A DNA stretch of 64,000 bases from Polytrichum commune (Eukaryota > Streptophyta > Polytrichopsida > Polytrichales > Polytrichaceae), in contig OX485805.1 of the NCBI GenBank assembly GCA_950295325.1, positions 2,108,501 to 2,172,500 on the forward strand, read 5' to 3'. Position numbers and translations under genes: made by a program. Below the pieces are notes generated by a model, which searched no databases, was not told the origin of the DNA, and saw only the letters and a list, made by a program, of their open reading frames with translations. Shown in pieces: positions 1-12,100 of this stretch; position 1 is the first letter of the stretch, and the number at the start of each line of letters is the position of its first letter.

Positions 1-695
1 CGTGTGGCGTGGTCAAGCCTGCCCGGCATCTCTTTCTTTGTCTTTTTTCAAACGCCTCGTCTCCCTCTTCCCGAACCCAAACGCCTCTTCTCCCTCTTCC
101 CGAATGCCTCTTCTCTGATGTCCCCCACTTCAACCCTCAGGTATCCTTCTCATTTTTGGCAGTAAGCCCTATCTCTCCATTTCATTGAAACATACCAAGC
201 ATGAAAATGCCGAACTTCCCAAGAAGTTGAAGGCTATCATTAATTCTGGCCTTGAGGTTACAGCCAACAAGTAAGTCCAAACCTTGTTCAATGATTTTTT
301 TGTTTATTATTATTTTATTATTCTATTCCAATTATTTGTATTTCAAGTTATTGATATACACTTGTTTGTGCAGGTTAAATGATTTGGTTGATGTGATTAC
401 GAAGTATGCAGGTGTGAATACGTCTTCGTATTTAAATTTCACTTTAGAAGGCACGTATTGTTGCATTTCTTACATTTAAGATATTATGCAACTAATGGCC
501 GATCCTGGGAAACTCTCAAACCATTTAATGGAATAGTGTAGAGTTTGGTATAATCCCCAAATCAGAGACCTTAAATTTTATGTGGTTAGCCATATTTACT
601 TCAAACATTGCAGGTATGGATAAAAGGCAAACATGGAGAAGGTAGTCAGAGTTTTGCACAATTTTTGAAAAAAAGAAGCAAATGATATTTGCTAG

Positions 696-1360
696 GGTTT
701 GACATTCCAACATTGATCATTCCTTATATGTTTGCAAAACATTGGAGTGTGTTTATATTGAGTGAGGAGTGTTTTATACACTTCGATTCAATGTGGGCAG
801 CTGGGCTTCATGAACATAAATACCTTCATACATATCTTGCAAAATTCTAGGCGACTTGGAGAGGATTTCAGGTTGGATCAGCTGAGTGGAAGAGTTGCTC
901 TTCCCTGGATATTTGGGAACACCCATGTATCCCTCAACAACATTCCAATTGGGAGTGCGGATTTTATTCTCTTAAGTGCATTATGGAGTATTGCTCCATA
1001 AAGAGGAGTAAGGAAAATAAGCAGGTAATGAAAATCAATTTTTTGTATCATTTATTGTTATCATAATTTTTATAGCCATAAAAAATCGTTCATGAAATTA
1101 ATTTATAATTTGATTGTATTATGCAGGGTCATGATCTAATGTTTGGAAGAAGCGACGCATTAGCGATTCACACCACCCTTCAAGAAGCTTTGTATGATGT
1201 AATAAGTAGCGCTGCTTACAAGAAAAGACCATGGGAAGTTGAAGTTGTAGTAAACGCACAGACTGATAATACTACAGTATTTGTAGTAGGATTAATTCCA
1301 ACCAATGTTGTTCATTATGTTAGTAAATCTAAACGATACAAAGACCAAAGAAAGTTATGA
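696..1360 (+). pseudogene. ULP1-like (C48) cysteine protease fragment, probably transposon-derived
   Basis: Two exon-like blocks, 696-1024 and 1127-1360, join in phase through a GT donor after 1024 and an AG acceptor at 1125-1126. The first block carries ULP1/SENP-type landmarks in order: KHWSVFIL (catalytic-His region), HFDSMW (Asp region), then CIPQQHSNWECGFYSLKCI, which supplies the expected Gln and nucleophilic Cys. A TAG at 848-850 interrupts the frame between the Asp and Cys parts. No full N-terminal region is recognisable, although short exon-like pieces with good splice borders occur near 190-270 and 373-410. In plants such domains often sit in CACTA or MULE transposons, and the opposed repeat arrays and the MULE-like fragment nearby fit that. 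The product of the second block (GHDLMFGRSDA and onward) is not recognised. I read this as a decayed element gene; a stop-bypassing splice form is possible. Confidence 0.55.
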
Positions 1361-1499
1361 TATAATATATGCGTAGTTGTCTTGAACAACATGAACTACC
1401 AATTTCACAATTGTATATCAATCATATCTACTTTATGAAGCAATTATTTTCTGTGTAGAAAGTTATTGTCAATGTATTTGCTTTTATACTTTGTCTTTT

Positions 1500-2340
1500 A
1501 TTGTGTAATTTGCGAAAAAATGTGTCATTCATTTTGTCCTTTATTGTCTCATTGTCCTTCACTATGATATTTATTTTTTATTATTTCATTTTCTAACTCT
1601 ATGTCTTCCACTTTGTTCTTATGAAATATTTTGTCTTTCATATTGCTTTATTTGTTTCAATGTCTTTTACTATGCATTTTGAAACCTTATGTCGTGCATT
1701 TTTTTAAAAATTTTTATATCATTCACGTTATCCTTTGTTGTTGCAATGTTAGTCATTACTTTTATGTCATGCATTTTGTCCTCTACAAACAAGATGTCCT
1801 TCACTGTATCATTTGACAATTTTATGTCCTTCAAGAAATCAATTTATTACACTTTGTCCTTTGATTTATTCATCAAAGATTTAATGTCCTTCATTGTGTT
1901 CAAAAGTGTTTTATGTCTTTCACTTTGTCCTTCACTAGTTAAATTAAATGACCTCCGCAATATGTGTTATACAACATAGCCACCTCATCAATATGAACGT
2001 GATTTAATTCAATTACATCATAATTCTACTCCCTCAATACAATATGATATTGACTTATATCAAAAACCACACATAGTAGATTCATTAATTTTATGTCATG
2101 CATTTTGTGCTCTACAAACGTTATGTCCTTCAAGAAATCAATTTATTGCACTTTGTCCTTTAATTTATTCATCAAAGAGTTAATGTCTTTCATTGTGTTC
2201 AAAAGTGTTTTATGTCTTTCACTTTGTCCTTCACTAGTTAAATTGAATGACCTTCACAATATGTGTTATACAATATAGCCACCTCATTAATATGAATGTG
2301 ATTCAATTCAATTATATCATAATTCTACTCCCTCAATAGA
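1500..2340. repeat. TGTCCTTCA-rich region with a ~300 bp direct duplication
   Basis: The + strand repeats variants of TGTCCTTCAC / ATGTCTTTCA many times between about 1530 and 2235. Within it, a block starting near 1825 (TATGTCCTTCAAGAAATCAA) recurs near 2125, and both copies run through TATGTGTTATACAA to CTCCCTCAATA. This is a direct duplication of about 220 bp with a 300 bp period. Short open frames here are by-products of the repeat. The same word occurs in reverse complement at 8997-9160. Confidence 0.7.
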
Positions 2341-2344
2341 CTAT

Positions 2345-4385
2345 GACATTGATTTATATCAACAAACCACACACAGTAAATTTTATTATAGAGACAAACA
2401 TTTATTACAACCATGTAGAACGCAATAATCAATAAGAAATGCCAATCATAACCCTGAACTCCAAAAACTAATTGCAGCCATTTGGATATCCTATATGCAT
2501 GCCTAATTTCCAGGCCATTTTTTGGACCTTGAAGCACTTCCTTTTAAGAAACTACGATATCGCTTCAATAATCAATCTCCTAGTATCTCAAGAAATTGTG
2601 AGAGGCCCTCATGCTTAGCAGGGTTTGCCACTCCACGAGCAATAAGTTGTTAAGCCATCGCCTAGCTGTTAAGCCCCAATTCTCTAACTTAGTAAGAATT
2701 AGCGGTGATAGGCAGTGAGAAGTCCCTTCGCAGTGGGAACAGAGGGCTATAGCTGTTCCAAGGCGGTTGTAACCACCTTCTTCCTCCTCGGCTAATAAGA
2801 GGACGACAGGCTATTGCCCTACCATGCTATTTTCAATTGTAGAATCAGACGTAGTCTCAAAGTAGAAGCAATAGGCTTATAGAAACGTTCGAGCACTCAG
2901 TGATTCACGGGTAGGTCACTTAGTGCATTTAAAAAACGACGTGCGGCATAATATAGAGAGGATTAAAATCATTTGAAATAAAAATTATAAAGGAATTCCA
3001 AATAATGAAGGGGCCATTAAATGTAGACAATCCCATTATAAGTAAGTTAGATGGACATAAAATTTGGGCCATTATTTTTTTGTAAAATTAATATAGGGGC
3101 TGAAGATAAGGATCCTAGAAGGTATGTTTAGTATGTTTGCTATGGTCTCCTATGTGTTTTCTTCATAACTTTGTTTGCAATGATATTACTGTTTGCACCC
3201 TTCTTTGTTTTCATGGTTTCCCTTAACACTCGTCAATGTGTTAGGAAGTAGATTAGCTTTTATTACTTAAAAGGAATATAGAGTACAAAAAATTGCAGTG
3301 ACTTGGACAATATAAGTAATGTAAGGGTGCAAACAAATGGGCCATTTTTGAAATTTAAGTAATTATAGGGAGGCTTTAATTCAACCCTTGAAGGTAAATA
3401 GCCCCAAAACAAAAAAACCCCAACCGCACGTGGTGCACAAAAATGCCTTAGAGTGACCTACCCGTGCAATGATTGAGGCCGAGCGATTAGCAATAGACAA
3501 CGCCAAGCAAGAGGCTGGCAGAATTAGAGACAGAATCGAGAGCCAAGTGATTCAGACTCTCAGAACTTGGAACGTTGGCAGTATGAGTAAACTTTTTGTG
3601 AAATGCAATTGTCTTTGAAGTGAAGTTGTTTGTTGTGTGATTGATAATCATGAAATGTCTTGTGTGATGTCTGGCAATAGCCGTGAGCGTTGAAATAGAC
3701 GTATCATCCGCCATGAGGGCGAGGAAGAAAGAAGCAATGTCTTTGTGATAGCAATGGTCGAAGTCTGAATATGGCCACAAGCAAGACATAAACTTTTCTC
3801 AGTCTGCATATGGCCATAAGCAAGAGAGAGACTTTTCTCAGTCTGATGTAATAGTTAAAGACTAATTGCCAAGAAGAAGAACAAGGGCAGTGGTCGTAAG
3901 AAGGACACAAGATGTTGGCAGATAGGCGAGTGAATGGAAGAGTCTTAGAAAGTAATAGTGTGAGTGAGGCAAGGCCTTAGGCAATAGGCTGTGTCGAGAG
4001 AAGTCTGACAGTCAGGATGAAATCAGAGAAGGCGAGTAGTTGAGGTTGAGGCCATCGCCTGCAAGGACAGAGAACCGAAGCATTTGAGAAGGGCTATCGC
4101 CCGTGACCGTTGGCTATCGCCTACATGCAATCATAGAGGTAGAGTCAAGAGAATAAAGATAGGTAGGGCCATAGACGTTACAGGTGTCGTCCCTAAGGGA
4201 AGCACACACAGAGAGAGCTGACTAATCTTGTCTGGATTATACTCTTGTCAAGTTAGGGTATTACATCCCTCTTGTAGAGTTAAGTTAAGTAATGTAAAGA
4301 CAACATACATCCCTGTTAGAACAGGGTCTTGATAATCAATGGGTATTTTATTATACATTTCTCTCTTTCTTGGTCCTGTATGAAT
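2345..4385. other. Intergenic, no gene recognised
   Basis: No coding similarity is apparent on either strand. Words such as GCTATCGCC, GCGATAGGC and TTGGCAGATAGGCG recur between 2640 and 4140, and again after 6690. This suggests fragments of one old repeat family, which I cannot assign to a class. Confidence 0.4.
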
Positions 4386-5515
4386 AGGATTTTTATCTGT
4401 GTAACATTTCTGGCCTCATAGCAGATATAGGAATCACTCACATATATCTAAAGACACCCTTGAGCAAATGGAACTTAATCTGAGATGAAAGGAGCCTTTA
4501 CAACCCTTATTCTCAAATGGTCAAAAAATATATATATATATATATATATACCAGGACTGCGACACACACCATTTGACTGCGGTCCGGTGATTGTTCTTAT
4601 TTGTACCCAGTTTAAGAGTATCCTTTCTGTCTCTCTAAATCAAGATTTTTAGAGAAACCCACTTAGTAGGTTGCCATAATCACTTAGTATGTTATGGTCA
4701 TGGTTTCTGCTTCACAACTTCTCCAACTAGTAGATTAAACATCAGGTGACAGGAATCATGCAGGATCCTTTTCAATTGTTACCCAGTGAATCCAGCACTC
4801 ACAGCTAGCTTAGCATATTTTCTACGTCTCATTACTCATGAAGATTTGTATCATCAGTAAAGTACATATGAGTATTATCTCAAATTTAGCTTCAGTAACA
4901 GATTCTGTAGCTAACTCTCAAATGGTTGTTTATTACATTACTTAGGGTGTAATCTTCAGATACAGCCCCTGAATCAGAGAGCAGATATGCAAGCACATGT
5001 AGATATCACAAAAGAGCTGATGAAACCCTTACAACATAATGGAACTCTTTTCAGACTAAGGGTGTATAAGACTCCCCTACTCTCAGATGGTCACTCATAC
5101 ACCTGGTATGAGACACCCGTCATTTGACAGAGGTTCATTAAGTATTCTCGTGGTGTACTGATCACCCAGTTTAAGGATAATGCTCTCTGTCTATAATTCC
5201 ATGATTTTCTTGAGACCAATTTGATATGTTACCATAGTCACGGAACACGTTTAAGTCGAAATTTCTGCTTCAACATTACATCATCAAGCATCAGTAGTAC
5301 GGATTCAACCCTCTTTCAGTGTAACAGACCTTCTTTCTCAGTGAACTTCTGTATACATGTGTGTCTCTTAGTTCTCATTATTCATGAGGGACTTTATTCT
5401 GTTAATTTGTGTCCGAACAGAAGAGCACGGATGAGTATGGCTTCAGTAGCATACTCTGAAGCTATCTTCTCAAGTGGTCAGTACAGAGGTACTTAGGGTG
5501 TGATCTACCGTAATT
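4385..5515. repeat. Diverged tandem duplication, ~520 bp unit
   Basis: Unit 1 (about 4420-4955) and unit 2 (about 4960-5510) share the same ordered landmarks: GCAGATAT followed by CTCACA or GCAAGC, TCTCA(A/G)ATGGTCA, ACCCAGTTTAAG, CTCTCTGTCT, TTCTGCTTCA, TCATTA(C/T)TCATGA and finally ACTTAGGGTGT. Divergence is substantial, so the duplication is old. Unit 1 also holds a perfect AT dinucleotide run near 4526-4551. Confidence 0.6.
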
Positions 5516-6646
5516 TCTACCTGACCACTTCTCATCTGGTCATAGTCACAGAAATCTATTGATCATACAGACTTGTATGCTTATTCGAAAATCTATTTTA
5601 CTGCTAACAAAGATTTATTGGTAACTAATTACAAGCAGGAAATACCCTCACAATATCACTGCAATGTAATAGCCCCCGTAGTATTTTCATATTACCCATA
5701 TAGCAGGTATTATTTGAATCAGAGTATAGAGAGTATAAAATGTTGTTTCAATCAAGAAAGATAGTCTCATAGTCGTTGCTCCAAATTTCAAGAAGATTTT
5801 TCTTGTGGAATAGCTATGAATGGACATTTCTTCGGATGGTGCACAGCACTTGTAGAAGAGGTCCTCACCTGTGCCCATGCTCCCCAACATTACCAAAGCA
5901 TAAGTTAGTAGAGCGTACAACAGGTGTAGGCGGACCTTCTTACTTGTTATCGATGTCAACAAGGCTGTACTATTTCCTTGGAAATAGGTAGAATTCAACT
6001 CTCTATATATCTTGATTTAGAAAGATCAACATATATCCATGTAGCTTTATCAAAATATGTATAATCTCAAATATATATCAAGAATTCATGTGTAGTTTTC
6101 CTCAAGAGTATAATTCATACAATTATACTTATACATGGGATAAAACCTTATAATCATCCTTGGAAGCATTATTCTTGCTCATCTTTGCAGCAATAGCAGT
6201 TTCTTGGTCTTGTGACCCACTTCACTGTTCAGACAGAAAATTCCTTTGAAAGAAACAGATTCTCTCTCAGGAGATCTATTCTTTCTATCCTTCCACTCCG
6301 CAACAGACTGTGAGTTCGTGGTATCTACTTTAACAGGTAACCCGCGGCCTTAGCTCTGAATCCCTGTATAGCTATGAATCCCTGTTGAGCAGAGTCTTTT
6401 CTTCACATCAACCTTTCTCAGACCACCCTCCTCTTCGAAGAACAACTATGGGCAGATACTACCAGTCTCCTGGCTCTGTTCTCAGAAAAACTGACAGACA
6501 GCTCTACCTTCTAGTCTCGGAAAATCTGGCTCTGGGTTGTGCCAGTCCTCGTTGCCTTTTTATATTGCTATTTCTGCCACATTTTTTTTATGTGGGCAGC
6601 CCATAAGGGTATATTTTTAGGCGCTTTATTTTTTCAGGATTTCAAG

Positions 6647-6651
<5 letters not shown>

Positions 6652-6682
<31 letters not shown>
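6652..6682. repeat. GA microsatellite
   Basis: An uninterrupted AG/GA dinucleotide tract of about 30 bases lies in otherwise non-coding sequence. Confidence 0.95.
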
Positions 6683-6684
<2 letters not shown>

Positions 6685-7468
6685 GAGCTTGACAGAGCAT
6701 AGCCGGATGCCTACTCCGAGACATTACCAGGCGTGAAGCCAATTCAATGACGGCAGACAAGAGATATTAATAGTAGGCGATAAACTGCGAAAGACATTAC
6801 CATCTCAGGAAAGAGAAACTGATCAATTAGTGTAAGACATTAACAAAGGCAAATCACCTTGAGATTACAATGGACTAAGGCTTTAATCAAGGAATATCGC
6901 CTACATTGTTGATGCTTGGATTATGTATAATCTTGTGGATGTTTGTGATGACAAGTTGCCAGATAAATTGAAGATGACGATGATGATTACAGTTTCGAGA
7001 AGATTGCCGAACGACTTGTAAATTGAACTAAAATGAATTAAATTGAAATTATTGCAGGTTTAAGGTTTGAAATGCCAAGACGATGCGGTTACAAAAAGAC
7101 ATTACCCCGGACTATGTCCTGACAAATTGCCCATGACAGCTTGCCAAGCTTTTGAGCTTCACGGCTGAAATAGGTCAAAGGCATAGAGTGATAGGAACTT
7201 TCCCAAAGATAGGACATAATCACTAACGACTGAGGAAGCACAAAGGAACCATAAGAGTGGAGAGTAAGTGGAATTAAGAAGGAATGAAGGAAGAAAAACC
7301 TTAAGTTGTTATTATAATCCTTAATCCAATGTGACATTAACCCTTATAGACACTATCTCAGTCTTCCTGGAGACCTAGTTCCCTGGGTTTGTTGTTTTAA
7401 GTCATAGAAAAAACCTAACTACAGGTGCCGAAAATTGCATCAATTGCAATTGCAGAATTATGACCAAA

Positions 7469-8575
7469 TCATGCCATTATTTGTTGTTGCCATTCGGATT
7501 GAATACCAAGAGTGAATGGTGCGTCTTCTTGGCAATTTTTGTTTAAATCCAGAAGACCATGCTCTTGATAGTTAAAAACTGAATTTGGATTTTCATGTAC
7601 CCACATACGTACACTAATGGGATCCGATGCATGTTTCTCCCACAATTCTTCCGCTCGTTTACGACATATGTTGCGAACATCAAATGGTAGCAAAAATGTG
7701 TCACGGGTGACGGGTTGGTTGTTCATTGCCATATCCCTAACCTCTTGCTTGTGTTGAGACATGATTTGTGCCGGTGATAAATCAATTGCATGCATTTGTT
7801 CAATATGCAATTTCATCTCATCGGATAAATTAGAGCCAAGTGCATGACGGAAGACCGCAACCATGCTCCCATGGCAAGGATCCCCAGACTTGTTGGCATG
7901 CTCAATATGTTCATATATGAGCTGACATAAGGAATTATCGATGTACAAGCGTTTTGCCACGAACAAGCATTGACAACCATGTTTAATTGACATCCCTGCA
8001 AGTGTTTTCCCAATCCTCTTTACAACATGGCCAGTTGAGCGATGCACTGAAAATGCATTATATTCGGGTATTGTCTTACGACCTTTTTTTTGTCATTGCC
8101 TCTGTTGTATTCTTTTTGCACTTCTTCTGAGTTGACTTCAACAATGTTTGCATGTCTTGGGGGACAATGTCAGTTTTGTCTTCTGGTCCAAAATTACACC
8201 TATATCTGGCACAAATTAAGGTATCTAGATTAAAGGTAGATTATATGTTGAAAGACATGAATGTAATGCATTTATGTAGAATGTGCAACATTGCAAAACA
8301 AAGATAGTTCAAATAAGAACATATTTGAACAAAATAAAGATGTATAGTTTGAATACAAAAACTATGCATATGAAAGTTACCTTATGGCTATAGCAACATT
8401 ATTGGCTCGTGGGTTGCTCAAAGAATTAGGGCGGTTTTGGCGGATAATGTCCTTCGTGAATTTGCAAGGAAAGACCTCATTAGTTTGTTCTCCAACCACA
8501 AAATCTTCAACTCCATCTGCATCATACATAGTCTTCAATCCCAACACAAGTGGATTCTTCTTAGCACTCTTCTAC
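7469..8575 (-). pseudogene. MULE/FAR1-like transposase-family fragment, disrupted
   Basis: The minus strand holds two exon-like blocks. The upstream one (about 8575 to 8381, donor GTAAC) encodes a region containing GVEDFVVGEQTNEVFPCKF. After an acceptor before 8205, the second block starts YRCNFGPEDKTDIV and runs to a stop at 7469. Its core, KHGCQCLFVAKRLYIDN then EHANKSGDPCHG, has the Cys/His pattern and spacing of the N-terminal zinc-finger region of a plant MULE-associated family often mis-annotated as 'PKS-NRPS hybrid synthetase CHEESE-like'. The later SVRMWVHENPNSVFNYQE and FTLGIQSEW also match that family as I know it. A run of eight T on the + strand (8084-8091) lies where the frame must shift by one base, so the gene is broken. 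The MULE catalytic domain expected downstream is absent. Family call moderately sure; element class inferred. Confidence 0.6.
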
Positions 8576-8994
8576 ACAGTTTGAAGTGACGCATATGAGA
8601 ACCTAATCACTCCTTGGGGGTTGTCATGAGGTAGATGTGCTTCATGGAGTAGATGATGCAACTGTTACGTTTTTTCTGATTTTGGTGTACAGTGACTATT
8701 AGTGCAGACATACACAATCATTCACACATATACTAACAATTGCGATTCTAGATGTGCACCCCTAAAAAACAATGCATCAATTGTTTGAATTGATAACAAC
8801 AAATAGAATTAAGGACATGAAATGGCATGTCATGACATAGAAGAAAGATCAAAGGTGGGCACTCCAAATGACACACTTTGAAAGATTTCAAAAGTTGTTT
8901 GAACTCAATTTACACATATTACAACTTCATGTTGGGAGATTGTTTAGGACTCCCACTAACCCTAAACTGCGGTGGCCGATCAGATCCGAAAATC

Positions 8995-9162
8995 ATGGTG
9001 AAGGACAATAGGCATGAAGGACAAAACTGAGCCATGAAGGACAATCGCAGTGAAGGACAATCGCGGTGGTGAAGGACAATCGCAGAGAAGGACAATCGCG
9101 GTGGTGAAGGACAATCGCAGTGAAGGACAATCACGGTGGTGAAGGACAATTGCAGAAGGACA
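8995..9162. repeat. GTGAAGGACAATCGC minisatellite
   Basis: About ten imperfect head-to-tail copies of a 15-18 bp unit built on GAAGGACAATCGC(A/G)GTG. The core TGAAGGACA is the exact reverse complement of the TGTCCTTCA word enriched at 1530-2235. There are no unique spacers, so this is not a CRISPR array. Confidence 0.9.
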
Positions 9163-9199
9163 ACACCATGGTATTAAAAAAATAATGTTAAATTGCAAT

Positions 9200-12100
9200 T
9201 GTTATTTTGTTGAAGTGGGGGGCATCAAAGAAGAGAGATGTTTGAGAAGAGATGTCGGGCAAAGGGCTTCGGGCAGCCTTGACCGGGCCGCATGGGTAGT
9301 GAAGCAAACATTTTCGGAGGGCAGATGTAGTGGTGGGCCCCACATGTGCCTTTCATGCCAGACAGAGCTCGTTGGGGTCTCTTTAGCGTCTGCCATTCCA
9401 AACTAACATAAGAATCCTGCATGCTTGAAGTAAGAGGCTTTTATATGTTATTTTGGCCCACATGGTAGTGGGCATCACCTTACACTAGTGGATACCTTGC
9501 ATCCACATGGATTGCCACTTGGTGGATCACAAACCCCATCAAAATATTAGGTGGTAACTCATTTTTGGGTTGCATAAGCATTTAAGGGTTTAGGTGATGG
9601 CTATGCAACAACAACACCACTATCCATCCTTTGTTATTATGTGTGGATCTTGCAATATAGTTGATATTACAGTCAACTGGTTGGTCAGTGTGAGCCCAAA
9701 GTGGTGCCCACATATGCTCTTAACCCTTAAAACCATTACAAGTTAGACTTTGATTTTCATGTCATTAGACAAAAAGAGAAAAAGAGTGGAAATTAGTTAT
9801 TAGCCGTGCAATTGAAGTAGTGGGTGAGTCAGGGTGTTATGTTTGATCTTTATTCAAACCGATGAAAGTAGTTTTGATTATAGGTTAGTGTGTTCTTTTT
9901 ATTTTCTTGAACTGATAAATTGGTATGAGGAGATGCCTCTTGCCGTGAATTGAGTTCTTTTAAAAACTTCCATTAGGCTTGGGTGATGTTCATTTTAGGC
10001 TTTGGGCTTGTTGGTCAAGGATTTAGGGGAGTTATTAAAACAATTGGCTAGCTAGAATGTTGAATTGATTAGACAAGTTAAGAGCTGGAGTTTAAATGTT
10101 CGAATTAGGATTGGTTGAGGTTCGGATAAGGGAGGGAAGGACTGTACCCTAGCTTTTCAAGGAGCTCGGATCGAACTGGCAGTTCCTCTCTTGCCCAACA
10201 GGGAAGAAGGTGGTGTCTCTCCCTCCGAGGTGGCGGCAAAGGAATGTGGACAGACGGAGAAGAGTTGGCCAGAGGAAAGGCTGAGTCTCCGCACAGAACA
10301 TACACAAATTGGTTCCTGGGCTCAGAGGGAATGCGAGGATGGATGTAAGGGGATGCCCACTAGCCTAAGCCGATTTTGGCATCTCAGGGATTACTTTGGC
10401 TTCTCTGGAAAAACCGGTATCGACATTTACTTTCTAGGACTTGGCCCAAGGGTCATCTGTAGCTGCCTTGAATCTTAGGCAAGTGGGAATTGGAGCAGGA
10501 GGGAGCAGCCATTGCAGCGTTATAGACATATTAGCGGCAGAGCATTGCCGGGAGCTCGAAAGGAGACTAGCATGATTTGAATCCCTGGAAGACCAGCAGG
10601 GGATTTCGGATGTGGATGTGGAATTTTGCAGCTCGAAGCACAACTGAGGTGGTAATGAGGATGAGTCATGATTGGGGAAGATTGATTGCGTTGCTATTGT
10701 GACAATGCGGCACAGGGAGGTGGGTTTTGCCCTCAGAATTCCCAGATGTGGATGAGGTCAGAAATCACTATAGAATGCGGCTCAAAATTGAGCACTGGGC
10801 TGGATCCTAGGAATGTGCGAATGATGTGTGAAACGAGGGGGATATTGGTTGTTGGGTTCGTTTGCATCACAATGGCAGCCGCTGTAGATGTGCAGTCTGG
10901 CTGGGCAGAGCCTAGGAGGATTGCAAAGGTAAGAAGACAGGTGGGTGCAGCTGCGCTCAACCGAGACTGAGTTCGGCTGCTAGTTGGTGCTTGCACTAGA
11001 GTACAGGGGAGGAGGATTGGCCTGTGGATGGAACATGGGCTCAAGCCTCGGCCGAATTGGGATGTCCAGGGGCAACACAAGCACGGATAAGGGCTGTAGC
11101 CTCCTGGACTGCAGAGGTGAAGGCCCTGGCAGGGCTGGGATCAAGGGGCAGCAAATCGAGTTAGGGAAAGGATTAGGGACTTATGCTGCCACACAATAGG
11201 TGGTGTGGGTTTGTAGTGTGGGTTTGAAGTGTGGGTTGAAGTTTAGAGGTAGGAAGGGGGTTATACAATTAATTGTACCAAGCATTTGTGAATGCTTGAA
11301 GTTTTAATAAAGAATTGGCATTCACACTACACCATGCCCAGTTGAGCCAGTGAGGCCACATGCTTACTTGAGGTGTGACCCAGTGTGAGTGGAGGATTCC
11401 CCCCTTGGACTAGGACGCATGCAAGGGTGGGGACGATTCCGGCTCACAGTCAGCACAAAAAAAAGGCGAAGCGGTCGACTGGTCAACAAACATGAAGCAA
11501 TATGATTGGTTCAATTTTATTCTTTTCATTTTAAAGGGGGAGACTTATAGTCCTTTCCCAAAATGCCGCCCTCTAAGGCAGCCAGGTCACTTGCTAGGGT
11601 TAGGGTTAGAAACGGCAGCAATTGTAAAGTTGCCGCAGCAGGCCCCAGTGAATGAATGGACATTAGTTTCTCAAGATGTATGTCGTGATATCGAGCTGAT
11701 CTTATATACGTCAAAAAACCCAGCTGCCAAGTCAAATTTGAGCCACATAAGGAGTGCTTGATGGAGTTTCCTGCCCTTCTGAATTCATATAATGAATCTG
11801 AATCACGAAATCCTGAATCGCACTTAAAAACAAAGGAGGTGGTGCAGAAGATGTAGATGAACATGATCAAATTACCTGGTGAGGTCGTAAGTAGCTCCTG
11901 GCTTGAGGTGGTTCAAAATGGAGGTTTTTTTGATGAAGTGTTTGCTTTGTGTCAACCTTCGGAGTGGAGGTTTTCCTTCATGAAATCGCTAAAAGTTGAA
12001 CCCTGAACTCTAATTTGATGCTTCCAATGGCTTTGAGTTGCATACAAAATTATTTCAAGATTTTTAATTCCATTGGATTAAATAGATGTTGTTTTTTACC

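Noticed and set aside
8995-9162. CRISPR-like array
   Set aside because: The units are contiguous and imperfect, without unique spacers, and the genome is a plant nucleus. It is a minisatellite.
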